Shown: positions 14,036 to 26,572, counted from the stretch's first letter. The stretch is DNA of 64,000 bases from Setophaga petechia (GCA_024362935.1 JANCRA010000011.1:5821501-5885500), one strand, 5' to 3'. The notes: a model not told the origin generated them from the sequence alone. Numbers and translations are program-made.

Positions 14036-14700
14036 GTGAATGGCAGGGTGGGGGGACAGGGAGTGACAGGGGTTAGGTGGAAACATATCACCTTTCCAGG
14101 GGTCCTAATGACAACTCACAGGTTCCCTCCATCTGGTTTTCTTGGTGCTAAGTCCCTCGCCAAAAAGTATAGAATCCCAGGAGTTAATGTATGTTTTGGC
14201 CAGGTGGGAATGCCCACCTGCCTCCTCTGGGGAGGGCAAGTTTGACACTGTCCCTTGCAACACTGTGGATCCATTGCAGGGCTCTGGTGCAGGGTCTGGG
14301 GACCCCTTTGGGGGAGCCTTGGATGGGCCATGATGTCCCTCTGTCCTTGATGTGGAGGCAGCGTGTCCCGGGGTGAAGGGGCCCCAGAGCTGAGCTCTGC
14401 ACAGAGCAGAGGGTGGGTGTTCACTGCCTCTGAGCAGAGGCTTTTTCACCACACACCCAGAACCTCTCCTCCTCCCACCAGGGTCTGTTCCTGCCTGGCA
14501 GCTCATAGCCCTGGGGCTCTGGTCTCACCCGAAGGTGCTGAGCTTGGTACCTCTGAGAATGTGTTCTTCTTCCCCAGCCCAGACCTGATGCATTTTGTTA
14601 TCTTCAGAGTTCAGGGCCTCAGTCAGGGCCTATTCAGGGTGTGGTGGTCTTCTCTGCAGCTTTTATGCAGCTTTGCTTTAATAAGCAAATATCCTTCATG
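14036..14700. repeat. GC-rich block of unknown origin, candidate dispersed repeat
   Basis: From about 14040 to 14560 the sequence is much richer in G and C than the surrounding DNA, with all six frames relatively open (longest 133 codons on -). The change in composition begins right after the GGAA repeat. A stretch of about 35 nt starting GAGGGCAAG (about 14233) recurs in altered form at about 15358, which suggests part of the block is repetitive. I cannot name a family. A retroviral LTR or a GC-rich unique sequence such as an enhancer or CpG-poor island are alternatives. Confidence 0.35.
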
Positions 14701-17700
14701 AAGATGTTTAAATTATAATATTCAGTCTCTGACACACTCCCATGATAATTCTCATGATAAAACCACACTCAGATACTCTTTAATGCTGACTAATTCTTTA
14801 TGTCTCAAAAGGTCTTACTGCTCAGGGTGCCTCAAAAATTCACATTCCCACAAAATTAAGATGGGTTTATCTACAAGCAAGAAGGCTGGCTCATCTTTTT
14901 GGGGAAAGAAGGGTGGACCCACAATAAATGCTGTGCTGAAAAAAGGAAATCTGAGGTTGAGTCTCTTGTATTTGGGGAGAAGTATCTCTCAGCTTTTGTT
15001 CCTCATCTATAAATAGAGATTATTTCTCTTCTCTTGTGCACTTGTGCTGTGTGCTTGTGGCAGTGTGGTCTTGTTCACAGCGTAAACATCTACAGACCCA
15101 CTCTGGAGGGATTTTGTAGCTGTGGGAGGACTCCAGGCACTGTATGAATTATGAAAAATAATAACAGCTATACAGAGATCTCTAGATGACAGGGATTTGG
15201 TGATTTTCAATTCCTTAGAATATATATAGAAGAAAACTCTGGAGAATAAGGATTGTATTTATGTTTCATTCTTTCAGTGTGCAAGGAACCTTCTCTGTTT
15301 TTAAGGAGGGGATTTATGCTAGATATTAACGTATGATAAAATTACTTGTAACAGCAGAGAGGGCAAGTGTGACATTGTCCCTTGCAATACTCATGTGAAA
15401 GGATGGGGGAATCCATGTTTAGTCCAGCATGACTGTGATTTGGTCTCTGTTTGTACATAGAACGTAATCACTGGCTTACAGCTCTGCAGCACTGCAATCC
15501 TGCAGAAATATGGTATTTGTACTGCCTCAGGAAGGAGATACCAGCTCTAAATGTGTGCTATGAAATATTCAGCACGCCTTGCTACTGCAGGGAGTTTGAA
15601 AGGCTCGCTGCTAAGGCTGGGGTTACAGTGCCTCGTTTGATTTTGCACTCAATACTGTTTGTGCCAGATGAGGATGCCACATGGACAGGTGATGTCTGTC
15701 AGGAGTGGCTTGGGGACCTAGAGTGCTGAGTAAAGGTAATTGAAAGAGTAATTAGATTCTAATTAGTAGCTGTTAAGGCATCTGCTTTCTCTAGCTTGTT
15801 TTTCCTTGCAGTATTGTGCAGTCTTCCTGTGTTACAACCCACAAATTTAATAAGTGCTGTGTTATTCAGATGATGAAGCTTCACAGTTCCACATTTTGTT
15901 GACTTTTTACAAACAAAAGTATTTTGAGTTTTGGCTGTGACACAAAAACCACATAATGAACAGTGTCAGCCATGTGTACAGCAGAATGCACATCGATGGT
16001 ACTAACACATCTCACATTGTTTTAAATAGCCACAGGAATATGAAGGGAAAATGCAAACAGCTGGCCCAGCCTGCCTGGTTTCCTGCTGTCAAAGCTCACA
16101 GTGTGTGCTCTGTGGTACTCTCTGCAGGCCTAGTTCAGTATTATCTCTCTGGCCCTTTTCTGACCTTTCTGCACATGCCATGGTACTAATTGTTCCTGTA
16201 AGATGCTGGTTGGTTTCAAATATCTCTAGACTTAATGCAGGTGAAGCAACCACTTTGGGAGGTCAGATCCACAGTTACAGTATTACTTGGGCATGATGTT
16301 ACAGACACTGCAAACTCCAGTGCCTGAAGAAACAGGGTCTCTTTGTGCTTATAGATGAGAAATTTCTTATGTAAAACATGTACCCTTCATAAAGCCAGGA
16401 ATATTTTTGTTTTCCAAATGTCTGAAACTGCTTGAGGAGCCTGAAACTTCCAGTGCTCGCACTGATCAGGATTATCAGTCTATTTGTCTACTTTTCTGGC
16501 TGCAGGTTAGGGGCTTTAGGTTAGTACTAGTTAAACTGAGCTGTGCTAAGAAAGGGTGTGCCTAACCTTATGTTGTTTCTGGGCAGTATGAAGCATGGTC
16601 TAGGGTCTGATTTGTTGCCCTGGGCTCAGCTGGGCACTGCAGGGATCCTCCAGAACATCGCTCTAGTTGAGCTCACCCAACTTTAATTGTGTGGTGTCTT
16701 TGGATCCCAGCAGAGTCCCAGCAGTGGAAATTCAAGTACAGTTCATCTGATCATAGGAAAGATGTTTCCTTGAGGAGGTAATGAGGCAGTCCCTGACCTG
16801 TTCTTGCTGTTCCTGCCTAGCTCCCTCCTCTCTGCAGGACTGTGGAAGGATCCTATGGTGGCTTGGCCCCGATGTGTGCTAGACATAACTCACACCTGAT
16901 TCAGTGAATCCCATCATTTGCTGTCTGGAGCTTTGACATCTGTAAAGTAAACTTTTTAATCATCATCAAAGACATGAGATCCTGTTTCTGGGCTCACCTG
17001 CTGAAAACACAGAGTAAATGTACCACTGGAAATGGAACCAGTCCTGTCTCCTCTTTAATCTGACTGATTCAAATTAATTTCTACATTCCTGAACCCTGTC
17101 TTTTCTGCCAATAGCTTTCAGCAATCTGAAAGACAAGGTTAAACTGCCATCATGATAAGCAGGAACTCTTTGATGTTCTAAGTAAATATGTTGTGCTGTT
17201 TATGTTTCACTAGTCTCCTCTAAATAGAACCAATGTCTCTAACAGAGCAAGCTGTCCTGAAACTTTACTAAGCAGATATATTGCTTGGCAGTTTGTGTAA
17301 TCTCATAGACACAGATTTCCTAGTCACTCAGGATAGAAATTACCCAGGAATTAAGCACATATGGAAAAAAAACTCTCATATGTAAAAAGGAGAGTAGGAA
17401 TAATACAATAATTTAACAACAACAACAGCAACAAAAAAGTATTTTTCTAAGCATTTTCAAGAGAATTGTAATGCCTTCCTACCGTGTGATAAATACGAAA
17501 TTTCTTTTTTGGTCATTAGGAGACTTAATTTTCCCTTTCTATTTCCACAAATACAGCCTACTCTGTTGCTTTTTAGCTGCAGTGACAAAATCAATGTTGT
17601 AGCTAAATATATGGTTTGCCAAGAAGTTGTTCTTGCAGGAGAAAACATTTTGTAGATTCCCTTGGGTCTCTTCCATCGCTTGGACTGCTTATCAGTTCAT

Positions 17701-18205
17701 ATGCTCCTGTTGTTTATCAACTGCTTTTAAATCTCTGTAGTTCACATTCTTGTAATAATTTCAGCTTCAGCTACCCATAACTTGCAATATTTGGCTATGT
17801 TGGTATTCATAAAATAAACATGTCTGGGAATGTTCTCCAACACTGAGACCAACTAGCACAGAATAGCCCTTGTCCAACTGTTACATTGGTTTAATCTCCA
17901 AAAAAGGGATGATTGCATCCAATCTGCCTGCAGGGAATAATCATGGTAGGAGCTAATTTCTGAGATGTGCCTGTAAATTGTTTGTGAAGGTGCTACTTGG
18001 TCCAAGTCAAAATAATGCTTACAACTTTCTTAATGTTTAAACGTTCAAAAAATTGAATTCCATCGCATTGAAGTTTTTCTTGATGCTGTTTAATAATTAC
18101 CAGTAGACATATAACTTTTATCACTGTGAGTTTTGTTGGGTTTTTTCTCAAACTACAGCATTTTTTTTTTCCACTAGCAAGGTGGTATCTAGATTTGGCC
18201 TGGAT
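14701..18205. other. Intergenic sequence, no gene seen
   Basis: AT-rich. It includes a 92-codon frame on + at 15451-15729 (ending LGDLEC) that is Cys-rich but has no recognisable domain, and is discussed as an observation. Nothing else of note was found. Confidence 0.45.
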
Positions 18206-18207
18206 TT

Positions 18208-18466
18208 TGTTTTTTTTTTTTTTTTTTTTAAACTCAGCCGTATATTGGATACTTTTTTGGATAGTATTGTGAGAGCCTTTCCCACCTCTCATCTGGGAAT
18301 ATTTCTGGCTTTAGGTTGTTTTTGTTTCTTCTTGGTTTTGATTTTTTTTTTTTTTTTGGTGGTGTTTGCTTGTTTGTTTTGGTTTTTGTTTGGGTGGGTT
18401 TTTTGTTGTTGGGTTTTTTGTTTTACTTGTTGCCTGATTTTTTTGTTTGTTTGTTTCTTTTTTAAG
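18208..18466 (+). repeat. Poly-T run and T/G-only low-complexity tract
   Basis: A run of more than 20 T at 18208-18231, then about 80 nt of ordinary sequence, then a T/G tract (about 18312-18466) in words such as GGTTTTTGTTTGGGTGGG and GTTGTTGGG. It is nearly free of A and C on the + strand. The open frames here are Phe/Leu/Val or Lys/Gln strings and not proteins. Confidence 0.85.
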
Positions 18467-19400
18467 GTCACATTTAGCACTTCTGATTCAAAGTGATGTG
18501 GGTCAAACCAATATCATGCCTCTTCATTATCTTCTTTTTTACATATATGACTTATGTTTGTGGCTTTGAAAAGCATAACAAAACTTTTATTGTGGATTAA
18601 AACAACATATCAGAACTTAATTTCAAACTCATGATACTTACTCTCTGAAAAACCTTACCCATTAATATTTTACACACTGCAGGAATCCAACGGCCTGATT
18701 TGTCCGTTCCATGTGTTCTCCATGTCAGTAATATAACTTTTTTCTCAAGTTTAGCTTTTAAGTATGTAACATTGGTGTTTTACTTCAGGATACAGCTCTA
18801 AAATTGTCTTTTTTTCTGTTCAGCTCTTGTGAATCTCCAACCAGTACAGCTTCACTGTTTGCATTCTCCAGTCAGCATGATTTCAGCAAGGCTGTTACAG
18901 CCCTGTTAGGATAAACGTTGAAGATTTTCTTGCAGGGAGAAGCAAAACAAAGTACTGTTTCTGTCTTTGGGTGGCTTTTAAAGTTAGAATATCTAAATGA
19001 GTGTTTTCCAGTATGGGTATGCCAAATGCTTGGGAAAAAAAAATAGGTTTTTTTAAATTACTTCCCCTGGAGATCAAAACAAGCATTTCCATCTTGCTCA
19101 TATTAATTTTAAAAGTTTTGAAATTAAAATTTAAATTTAAAAGTATCTAATGTCCACAGTAAATTTTCTTGGTTTATATATAAAGCAGTAAGAGCTCAAG
19201 GCTCAGATTTTAAATGGTGTCTAGTTTTCAATATATGACTCAACTGTACTGTGAGTCAAGAGCTGGAATACCTGTGAGTGTATGGATCTTTACCAGGATG
19301 AGGAAGAAAAAGCTCAAGCATCACTGCAGCATGAATATTTGTCATGGTTTGATGCCAGCAGACAGCCAAGTCCCATCCAGGAGCTCACATGTACCCTCCA
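18467..19400. other. Intergenic sequence, no gene seen
   Basis: AT-rich sequence with no protein-like frame or recognised repeat. Confidence 0.5.
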
Positions 19401-19896
19401 CAGAATTACAGAATCACAGAATAAGCTGAGTTGGAAGGCACCACAAGGATCATTGAGTCCAACTCCTGGCACTGCACAGGACCACCCCAAGAGTCACACC
19501 ACGTGCTTGAGAGCATTGTCCAAACTCTTCTTTTACTCTGCCAGGTTTGGTGCTGTGACCACTTCCCTGGGGAGCTGTTCCAGTGCCCAATCATCCTCTA
19601 ATACCCAATCTAAACCTCCTCTGAGACAACTTCAGGCCATTTTCTTGGGTCCTGTCACTGGTAACCCCAGAGAAGGTCTGTCCCTCCTTTTCCCCTCACG
19701 CAGAAGTTGCAGAATGCAGTGAGGTCTCTCCTGAGTCTTGTCTTCTCCAGGCTGAACAGACCAAGTGACCCTCAGCTGCTCTTCATTCAGCCTCTCCTCA
19801 AGGCCATCTTTATTCCTTCCTTTGGACACTCTAGTAACTTAATGTCTTTCTTATATTGTTTTGACCAAAACTACACACAGTATTCAAGATGAGGTT
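19401..19896 (-). mobile_element. CR1: CR1 LINE 3' half-kilobase, antisense
   Basis: Begins with the complement of the CR1 tail (CAGAATTACAGAATCACAGA) and the typical 'TTGGAAGGCACCACAAGGATC' and 'GAGTCCAACTCC'. It continues through 'CTGGGGAGCTGTTCCAGTGCCC', 'CTGTCACTGG' and 'CTTCTCCAGGCTGAACAGACC' to 'ACACAGTATTCAAGATGAGGT'. These words come in the correct CR1 order. Frames of 146 and 65 codons across it are shadows. Confidence 0.85.
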
Positions 19897-19908
19897 AAAA
19901 GTGTGAAT

Positions 19909-20329
19909 TCAGATAAGGGCAGACTAAGAGGTAAAGCTAAAGTTATGCCCAAAATCAAAGCAAAGCAAGGAATTCATTTCCCACTTCCCATGGGCCCTCA
20001 GATGTTCATCCATCCCCAGGAGCCCAGGCCTCCATCATGCGCAGCAGTGAATTGGGAAGACAAACACACAATATCCTATTGGTATATGGTATGGGATATC
20101 CCTCTGGCCAGTCAGGCTCGGTGGAACTGTCTGTGTCCTCTCTCAGACTTGTGCCCACCACCAGCCTACTTGCTGTCAGGGCAGCATGAGAAGCAGAAAA
20201 ACCTTAGCACTGTGTAAGCATCACTCAGCCCCAGCCAAAGCACTGGCATGATGTAACACTGTTACCGCAAATCCAAGACATAGCCCCAAGATCAGCTGCT
20301 TTTCTATCCCAGGGAAACTAAACCCAGTA
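19909..20329 (-). mobile_element. Endogenous retrovirus LTR, antisense, end-truncated and decayed
   Basis: Shares the internal word order of the LTRs at 29255-29742 and 55348-55896: 'AAAGCAAAGCAAGGAATTCATTT', 'CCCATGGG', 'GCAGTGAATTGGGAAGACAAAC', 'ATATGGTATGGGATATCCCTCTGG', 'GAGAAGCAGAAAA' and 'CACTGTGTAAGCA'. The start of the family (TGGTTTAACCCCAGC) is missing, so about 100 nt is lost on the left, where it abuts the CR1 at 19401-19896. The sense direction is inferred from complete family members. No viral coding sequence adjoins it. Confidence 0.7.
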
Positions 20330-23300
20330 AAATATTTCTTAATATTCTGCACAGGTAATAGCATGAATGCTCATGATGCATTCTATGCGTTAGCAGTAAT
20401 GTGGAGCAAAGATTGTTCAAGTGAGTTTTTAGCTCTGCCTATGGATCAAGGCAGTCTGGTGTTACACAGTTTTCTCAATGCCATAATGTAATGGTCATCA
20501 TCTAGGGAACAAATAAGGATAGGGAGTATGACATTTTCTTTATGACATCTTCTTTATGACATCTTCTTTTATTACCTCTTAGAATAATCCTTTGAAAGTC
20601 TAAACCAAGGAGGCTCAAGAGAAAACCATGGTAGATTTAAGCAGGCAGGGAAGTAGGCAGTGACAAATATATTTGTAGCTATATAAGTCAGGCAAATTAA
20701 GAGAAAGAAGTTTTCATATCAGGACACTGGATTGACTTTTGGAGTGAGGTCTAAGTCAAAACATTAACTTTTTTCATGTAGTGATTCGGACAGACACTGT
20801 TTCTTTCAAACTTGGAATATGTGGTTGATATATTTCTGCCTGGATATTTTCAGAGTAGTGATTTTCAATTTTTTGATTTTCAGACTGAGAACTTCTGGAT
20901 CATTATGTAGTAAATTTAAACACATTTGCCTTCTCTTAATTAAAGGTCGTGCATTTTTTAGATTAGTACTTGTATGTCACAGAGTCAAAAATGCTGTTCC
21001 AGATCATTGCCTTCTGGTGCCTCTGGAATCAGGGTGTTAGTATAGATGTCTTTTTTATCTGATCAGTCTGGTCCAGTTTCTTTAAACTACAGACTGTGCA
21101 ACTTTTAAGAGCACTTCCACCTCTAACAGAACTTTTTAGGTTCTTAACAATTTTCCTCATGGTTTTTGGGATAGTGATTACTTTAGGACACCAAGATAAA
21201 CAGGAAACTCAAAAGCTTCTCTTCTAATCTTCTGTAGTTAGTCTCTGAGGGGGGGGTGGTTGTTCTAAAACAGTAGTATGATTTAAGAGTACTTTTAGAG
21301 TAATTTTGCTTTTACTCATAATAACAAAAATTCTTTTCTTTCTTGACCTCCAGGGGGAACATGCTGACTTAGAGCTATATTGCACTTGGTTTTGTCTCAT
21401 CTCTGTATCAAAGCCTGAGAGAACAGCAAGATGAGCACTGGGAAGGATTCCCATCGTGCAATTTCATTCTACACAGAACTAAATTGACTAATCAGTGCAA
21501 CAAGGTGCTTGACCTTAAACATATTGCAAGTGTTTGCAGGATCAGAATCTAATATAGATTTCTGGAATGCATTCTTTGATTAAAGAGTGGAAAATAACAG
21601 GTAAAGCAAAAGAATACCTGCCTCTAAAGATTGCTTTTTAAAAAAAAAATCATGTCTCCACTGATTTATGTTTATGCAAGTATTTATGTTGCTGCATTTT
21701 CTTCTCTGCTGCAAGAATAAATATGGGCAGTGTTGAAATACTTTAAACCAACCACTGATACCTTCCCTGATAGAATAACTGCATCCCTGAGAACAGTTTG
21801 TGCTGTCTATATATTTTGTGGAATTAAAGCTTAAAGTTATTTTCTAAATATCAATCTCCACAAAATGGAAAAATAGACTTAAAATGAGCAGAGAATTAGG
21901 ACAGATAGGAAACTGTCAAAAAGATTTATGTTGTTGATTTTGTCATTTCTGCTGTACTTGCCATTGTTTCAAAACTTTAATGTACATTTCTCGTTACCTG
22001 AAAGACATACTAAATTAAATTTATCAGTGTAAATGTTTCATAAGCAAAATTTCAAGGTTTGCTTTCCAAATAGTTTCACAGTCCAGTGAGTTGCAGAACA
22101 TTTACAATGCGTGGCTCTTAACACTGATGCTGCAGAAATGTGCTGAAGCAATACCTGGTTGACATTTGTATGAATTGTATTCCTATTCATTTTTCCAGGT
22201 TGTGTTACCTGCTGTCATCTCAAAGAAATATGGAAAATGGGAGCTGTGCAGTGAGAAACACATCTTCTTACCTTTGCAATCAAGCTCTTTCAGTGGTCTG
22301 CGCAAATGACAAGCTGAAGGTCACTCTTTAGCAATCCATGTAGGATGATACAAATTGACAGTCATTAGAGCAATAATATTACAGCTGGGGTGTAAAACTG
22401 AGCATTGTTTTGATTAATTGTTACATTTTTTCTGACCTGCCCGGTAGAACACATGCAACTCTAAATTAAATCTCACCAGGGATGAAATCTTCAGCTTAGT
22501 TTTGGATCTCTTTAATTCTGTTCAGATATGGTGCATGATCATCTCTGGCAGAGAAAATCTTAGAAGTTCATCTCAAAGGTAGTTCTTGTGGTGAAAGAGC
22601 TCAGACACTTCAAACTACCAGGGAATAAAGGAACTAAGCTAGATGACCTCCTAAATTTCTTCCATCTTTATTTTCCAACTCTCTATTAATGATTAATAAT
22701 TTCTCCAAGACGCAAATTATTGTCAAGCAGATAATTTTCCTTTCAATTCTCCAAAAAGTCTTGTCCTTTTTTTGTCTTACAGAATAGTATTATTTTCTTT
22801 ATAATGCGCTCTTTTCTAAAATTGTTTTCTGCTTTAATTTTTTTCCCCAAGGGTCCTATATACTTCCTTTTTCAGGTTTTTCTCTTTTCTTCTACTGCAA
22901 TTCATTTTGCATTGCCTATAGTGCTGTTGACTGTATAAGTACTGTGATATTTTTGCTGACTGCCAGGAGAGAAGCCAGTAGGAAAATGGAAAAGGGTAGA
23001 AGTGAAAAGGTAGCTTTGTGCTTTCTATGACCTTATCTTCATATTTTTGCTAACAAAATAAATTACTTTTTCAGAAATAAAATATTCCACATACCATTAA
23101 AAATGAACTTACTGACTCTGTGGAAGAATTTTTACTTCTTTGCCCAGCTTCTGGAGTTTAGCTACTATTGTTATGCAAATGAATATTTACAGTTTATGAG
23201 GTAGGACCAGGAGATTTGTCAAGGAAATGTGGGGAACAGAATAAAATTCTAAATGCCAAGATGAATATGTTTTACTCTCCCATTCTTTAACCCATATGAA

Positions 23301-25800
23301 TAATATTTCAAAATTGTCACAGCAAGGTTTTTCTATTTCACCCCATTTTGACCTTGAGTTCTTTATATGGTCAAATAATCTTCTTGGATAAGATTTTAAT
23401 CTCTACTCCTTTAGACCTTAAAGATGCATAAAACAAAACAACAAACATAAAGCATGAAAGAGCTCCAGAAACCTTTGTTCCAACTCTAAAGGGGTGAGAA
23501 GGAGGTGTTTTCCCTAATGTCAGCACTACAAGAGGGCAGCTTTGTAGCTCGTCTCCCAGGTATCCCCTTGCAAGCCCTTGTGTCTGCGGGGAGGCAGGTG
23601 GCCCAGCAAAGCTCCCAGGGCTCTCTGCCTTCTGGGTTATGCTTGCTGTGTCTATTTGTAGGTAATTTAACCCCATGCCTGTGAGAACTGAAATAGCCGC
23701 AGCTGTTCTAACTTTTCCACATGAACAGAGTGTGATCAAAAGTTATATTTGTCATCCCTAAACTAGTCTGGGGAATGCCAAGATTACAGTGTTGAATATT
23801 CATCCCACATATATATATATAGTTATGAGTACTGGAGAATATGAGTGGAAGCATTACATCTGGAGACTTGGATATTTGGATGCAGATTAGGCTGCTTTTG
23901 GAGGGAAATGCAATTGCACAATGTTATTATAACAAGGCTTGCTAGAGCAAGGGCCTCATTTCATCCCCCAAAAAGGCCATCATCATTCCCTCAGAATGAC
24001 TCAGTGTTACCTCAGACACAAAGGTGCTGGTGAAGGTAAAATACTGTAAACTTCTCTCCAAAGTGAACGGCTGGCAGGGACATAAGCACTTCTATGTATT
24101 TCATTTTGGCTCCTCTTCCAGATTGCATTTTGGAAAGATTTGCCCATCTCTTTACTAACATCAGGAGAAGACCAGCCTCCTGCAGCAGGCAGTAGGTTCT
24201 GGGTTACCTCAAGCTGAGTAGTGCCAAGGCTCCCTCTCACTTGCATTGTCATTATCCATCAGCCTGGCAGAAGGACTGTGGGGCCCTTGGCACTGCTGGA
24301 CTGTGCAGCAGTCTAAGTACTGCGCAGTAATTTTCCTGCTGGCAGAATAGAACTCAGCCACTGACTGCAGAGTTTAGAGGTCTAGACAAAGTAACTTTGG
24401 AGAGAGAAGCCAGGAGGTACTGAGCATCAGTGGTCATCCAGGACAGCGTGTCCTGGTCATCACCTCTCACACAGGCACAGATAGACTGCTGTTGTGATGG
24501 TCACCAAATCTTTGCATAGCTTATCCTGGAAGCATTAGTGTTGAAACTGGCTTTTTTTGCCACAAAGGACAAAGCAAGAGATGTGCCCCAAACCCACACA
24601 GAGATCTGCAGACCTGTTCTGTGCTGGTGTGAGGAGTGCTCTAGGAGCACCCTGAGGCTGAGAAGCACCAGGTGACAGCGTCAGTGTCATTGTATCATTG
24701 AAACTGCTGCTCAAAGCAGCTATAATCAGAAATAAAATAGGTCACTGTAAATCACAGGGAAACCATTACCACCATTGCTCGAATTGCTGGGTATGTTTCT
24801 CTTCACTGATTGCATTCTGCTTGCAGAAATTCCTCTTGCAGCTGTTACCAGATAGGATCCCTTGCATCATGACACATAATGCTGTGTAAACTTAGTCCCT
24901 GTAAATGACTGCTGTGACTGTCTTAGCTGAGTGACTTGACAATGAAAATAGAAGAAAGCCAAAAACTCCATTAGCACAACAAAGGAAAATGCTCAGCAAA
25001 TGCTATTATACAACTGCACTCATGTATGCATATTAGAACTCTCATAAATTATTCTTTATGTCAAATACTATAACAGAAATGATCCCAGCAACAAGAAAAG
25101 CTACACTTGCAGTAATTCTTCTAGAGTGTCTGGGAAATGGTGTTTTCACAAAATCAATAATTTCTATCCTTATTTCCTTAATATGCATGAGAAGTTTTGC
25201 ACGTTATCTGTGTTATACTCCATGTACCAGAGATGCCATGGTAGTAAAAGTTAGTAGGACACTGATACTGCATGTCTTGCTCAGTTTATTCAAGTGTGCA
25301 GTATGGTGGGCTCATTCACTGGGTTTGATTTTGAATTATTTGTAGTACATTATTCAGTCTTTCAGCCAAAAAAAAAAAATTATCTGAATAAATCAGAAGA
25401 GTTGGTTTCTCTGATTTCTTGCAGATCCATATATGGAATGATAGACCAGTTTTACCATGTAGTCTTACCTGACATACATAAGCCTAGGACTTCAGCAGTT
25501 TTTATTTTTGCCCATGGTTTGTGGCCTCCACAGGGAGTTCTGAATTCCCTTTAAATTCATCTTGTCTCAGTGAATATGAATGAAAAGTCATATATCACAG
25601 TATTCCTTCAAATGTGCATCTTCTCTTCCTCTTGAGATTTGAGTGAACGTAGCTGCAGGGAGTAACCACTTTGTCACCGAGAAGTCCTCTGGCTTTACAG
25701 CTTGTGTGCATCTGGTACAACTCTCTTTGGTTCTCCAGATTTCAGACTGTGCAAATATTGCTCTCCCTCTCTGCCTTTCAGTGTGCTAGGTCTCAAATGT
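20330..25800. other. Intergenic sequence, no gene seen
   Basis: AT-rich sequence with a threefold 14-nt tandem repeat at 20528-20569 and a short ATAT run near 23811. A possible old CR1 tail (CTAGATGACCTCCTAAATTTC) lies at about 22635-22660. Frames of 122 codons (23371-23739, -) and 95 codons (25058-25345, +) show no known domain. Confidence 0.45.
20528..20569 (+). repeat. Three tandem copies of a 14-nt unit
   Basis: ATGACATTTTCTTT, ATGACATCTTCTTT and ATGACATCTTCTTT follow each other directly; the first differs from the others by one base. Confidence 0.9.
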
Positions 25801-25804
25801 GCGT

Positions 25805-26572
25805 TGTACTCAAACCAAGGAGGTCCACAGTGGAGCAAAGATGCACCTGCAGACTGTGGAGGACCCCACGCCACAGCAAGTGGATTCCTGGAGGTGGCTG
25901 TGGCCCTGTGGCAAGCCTGTGCTGGAACAGGCTTCTGGCAGTATCTGTGGACCCCTTGAGAGAGGAGTCCATGTGGAGCAGGTTTGCTGGCAGGACTTGA
26001 GATCCCACTGGATCCATGCTTGGAGCAGGCTGTTCTTGAAGGACTACACTCCATGGAAAGGGCCCACATGGGGGCAGTTGGTGAAGAACTGTAGCCTGTA
26101 GGAAGGAGTCACAGTGGAGAAGTTTGTGGAGGACTGTCTCCCATTGGAGAGACCTCACACTGGAGCAGGCAAAGGAGTCCTCTCCCTGAGGAGGAGCCAG
26201 TGGCAAAACCGAAATGCGATGAACTGACTGTAACACCCATTCCCTCTCTCCCTGAGCTGTTGGTAGGGAGCATGTAAAGAATTGGGAATAAAGTTAAGCC
26301 CAGGAAAGAGGAAAGGATATGGGGAAGGTCTCTTAAGATCTGTTTTACTTTTCATTATCGTATTCTGCTTTTAATTAGTAATAAATTAGACCAATTTCCC
26401 TAAGTCAGGTGTGTTCTGCCCATGATAGTAACTGGTGAGTGATCTCTGCCTGCCCTTTTCTGGACTCACCAACCTTTTGTTATGTATCCTTTTCCCTGTC
26501 CATCTGAGGAGGGCTGTGATAGAGTAGCTTGGTGGGCACCCTGCAATCCAGCAAGGGTCAAACCACCGCACA
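25805..26572 (+). mobile_element. ERVL-type retroviral solo LTR (probable)
   Basis: The right half matches a passerine LTR family I know: 'GTCACAGTGGAGAAGTTTGTGGAGGACTG', 'AGTAATAAATTAGACCAATTT', 'AACTGGTGAGTGATCTCTGCC', 'CCTGTCCATCTGAGGAGGG', 'GATAGAGTAGCTTGGTGGGCACC' and 'GGGTCAAACCACCGCACA' at the right end. The AATAAA near 26380 is in the expected place for LTR polyadenylation. The left boundary is uncertain. Overlapping frames of 85-147 codons are products of its GC-rich, repetitive left half. No internal retroviral genes follow. Confidence 0.7.

Noticed and set aside
13733..14091. Leu/Pro/Ser-rich minus-strand frames of 80 and 117 codons
   Set aside because: Produced by the purine-only GGGA/GGAA repeat.
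14105..14506. 133-codon minus-strand frame
   Set aside because: All frames in this GC-rich block are open; no domain is recognisable and the block may be a repeat.
18182..18496. Phe-rich hydrophobic frame resembling a membrane protein
   Set aside because: Translation of poly-T and T/G tracts; no start context or family similarity. The same applies to frames at 4069-4298, 29072-29284, 30882-31262 and 39560-39798.
19282..19722. 146-codon open frame on +
   Set aside because: Lies mostly within an antisense CR1 fragment.
25793..26236. Overlapping 85-147 codon frames on both strands
   Set aside because: They fall in the GC-rich, internally repetitive left half of an LTR; stop-poor composition explains them.
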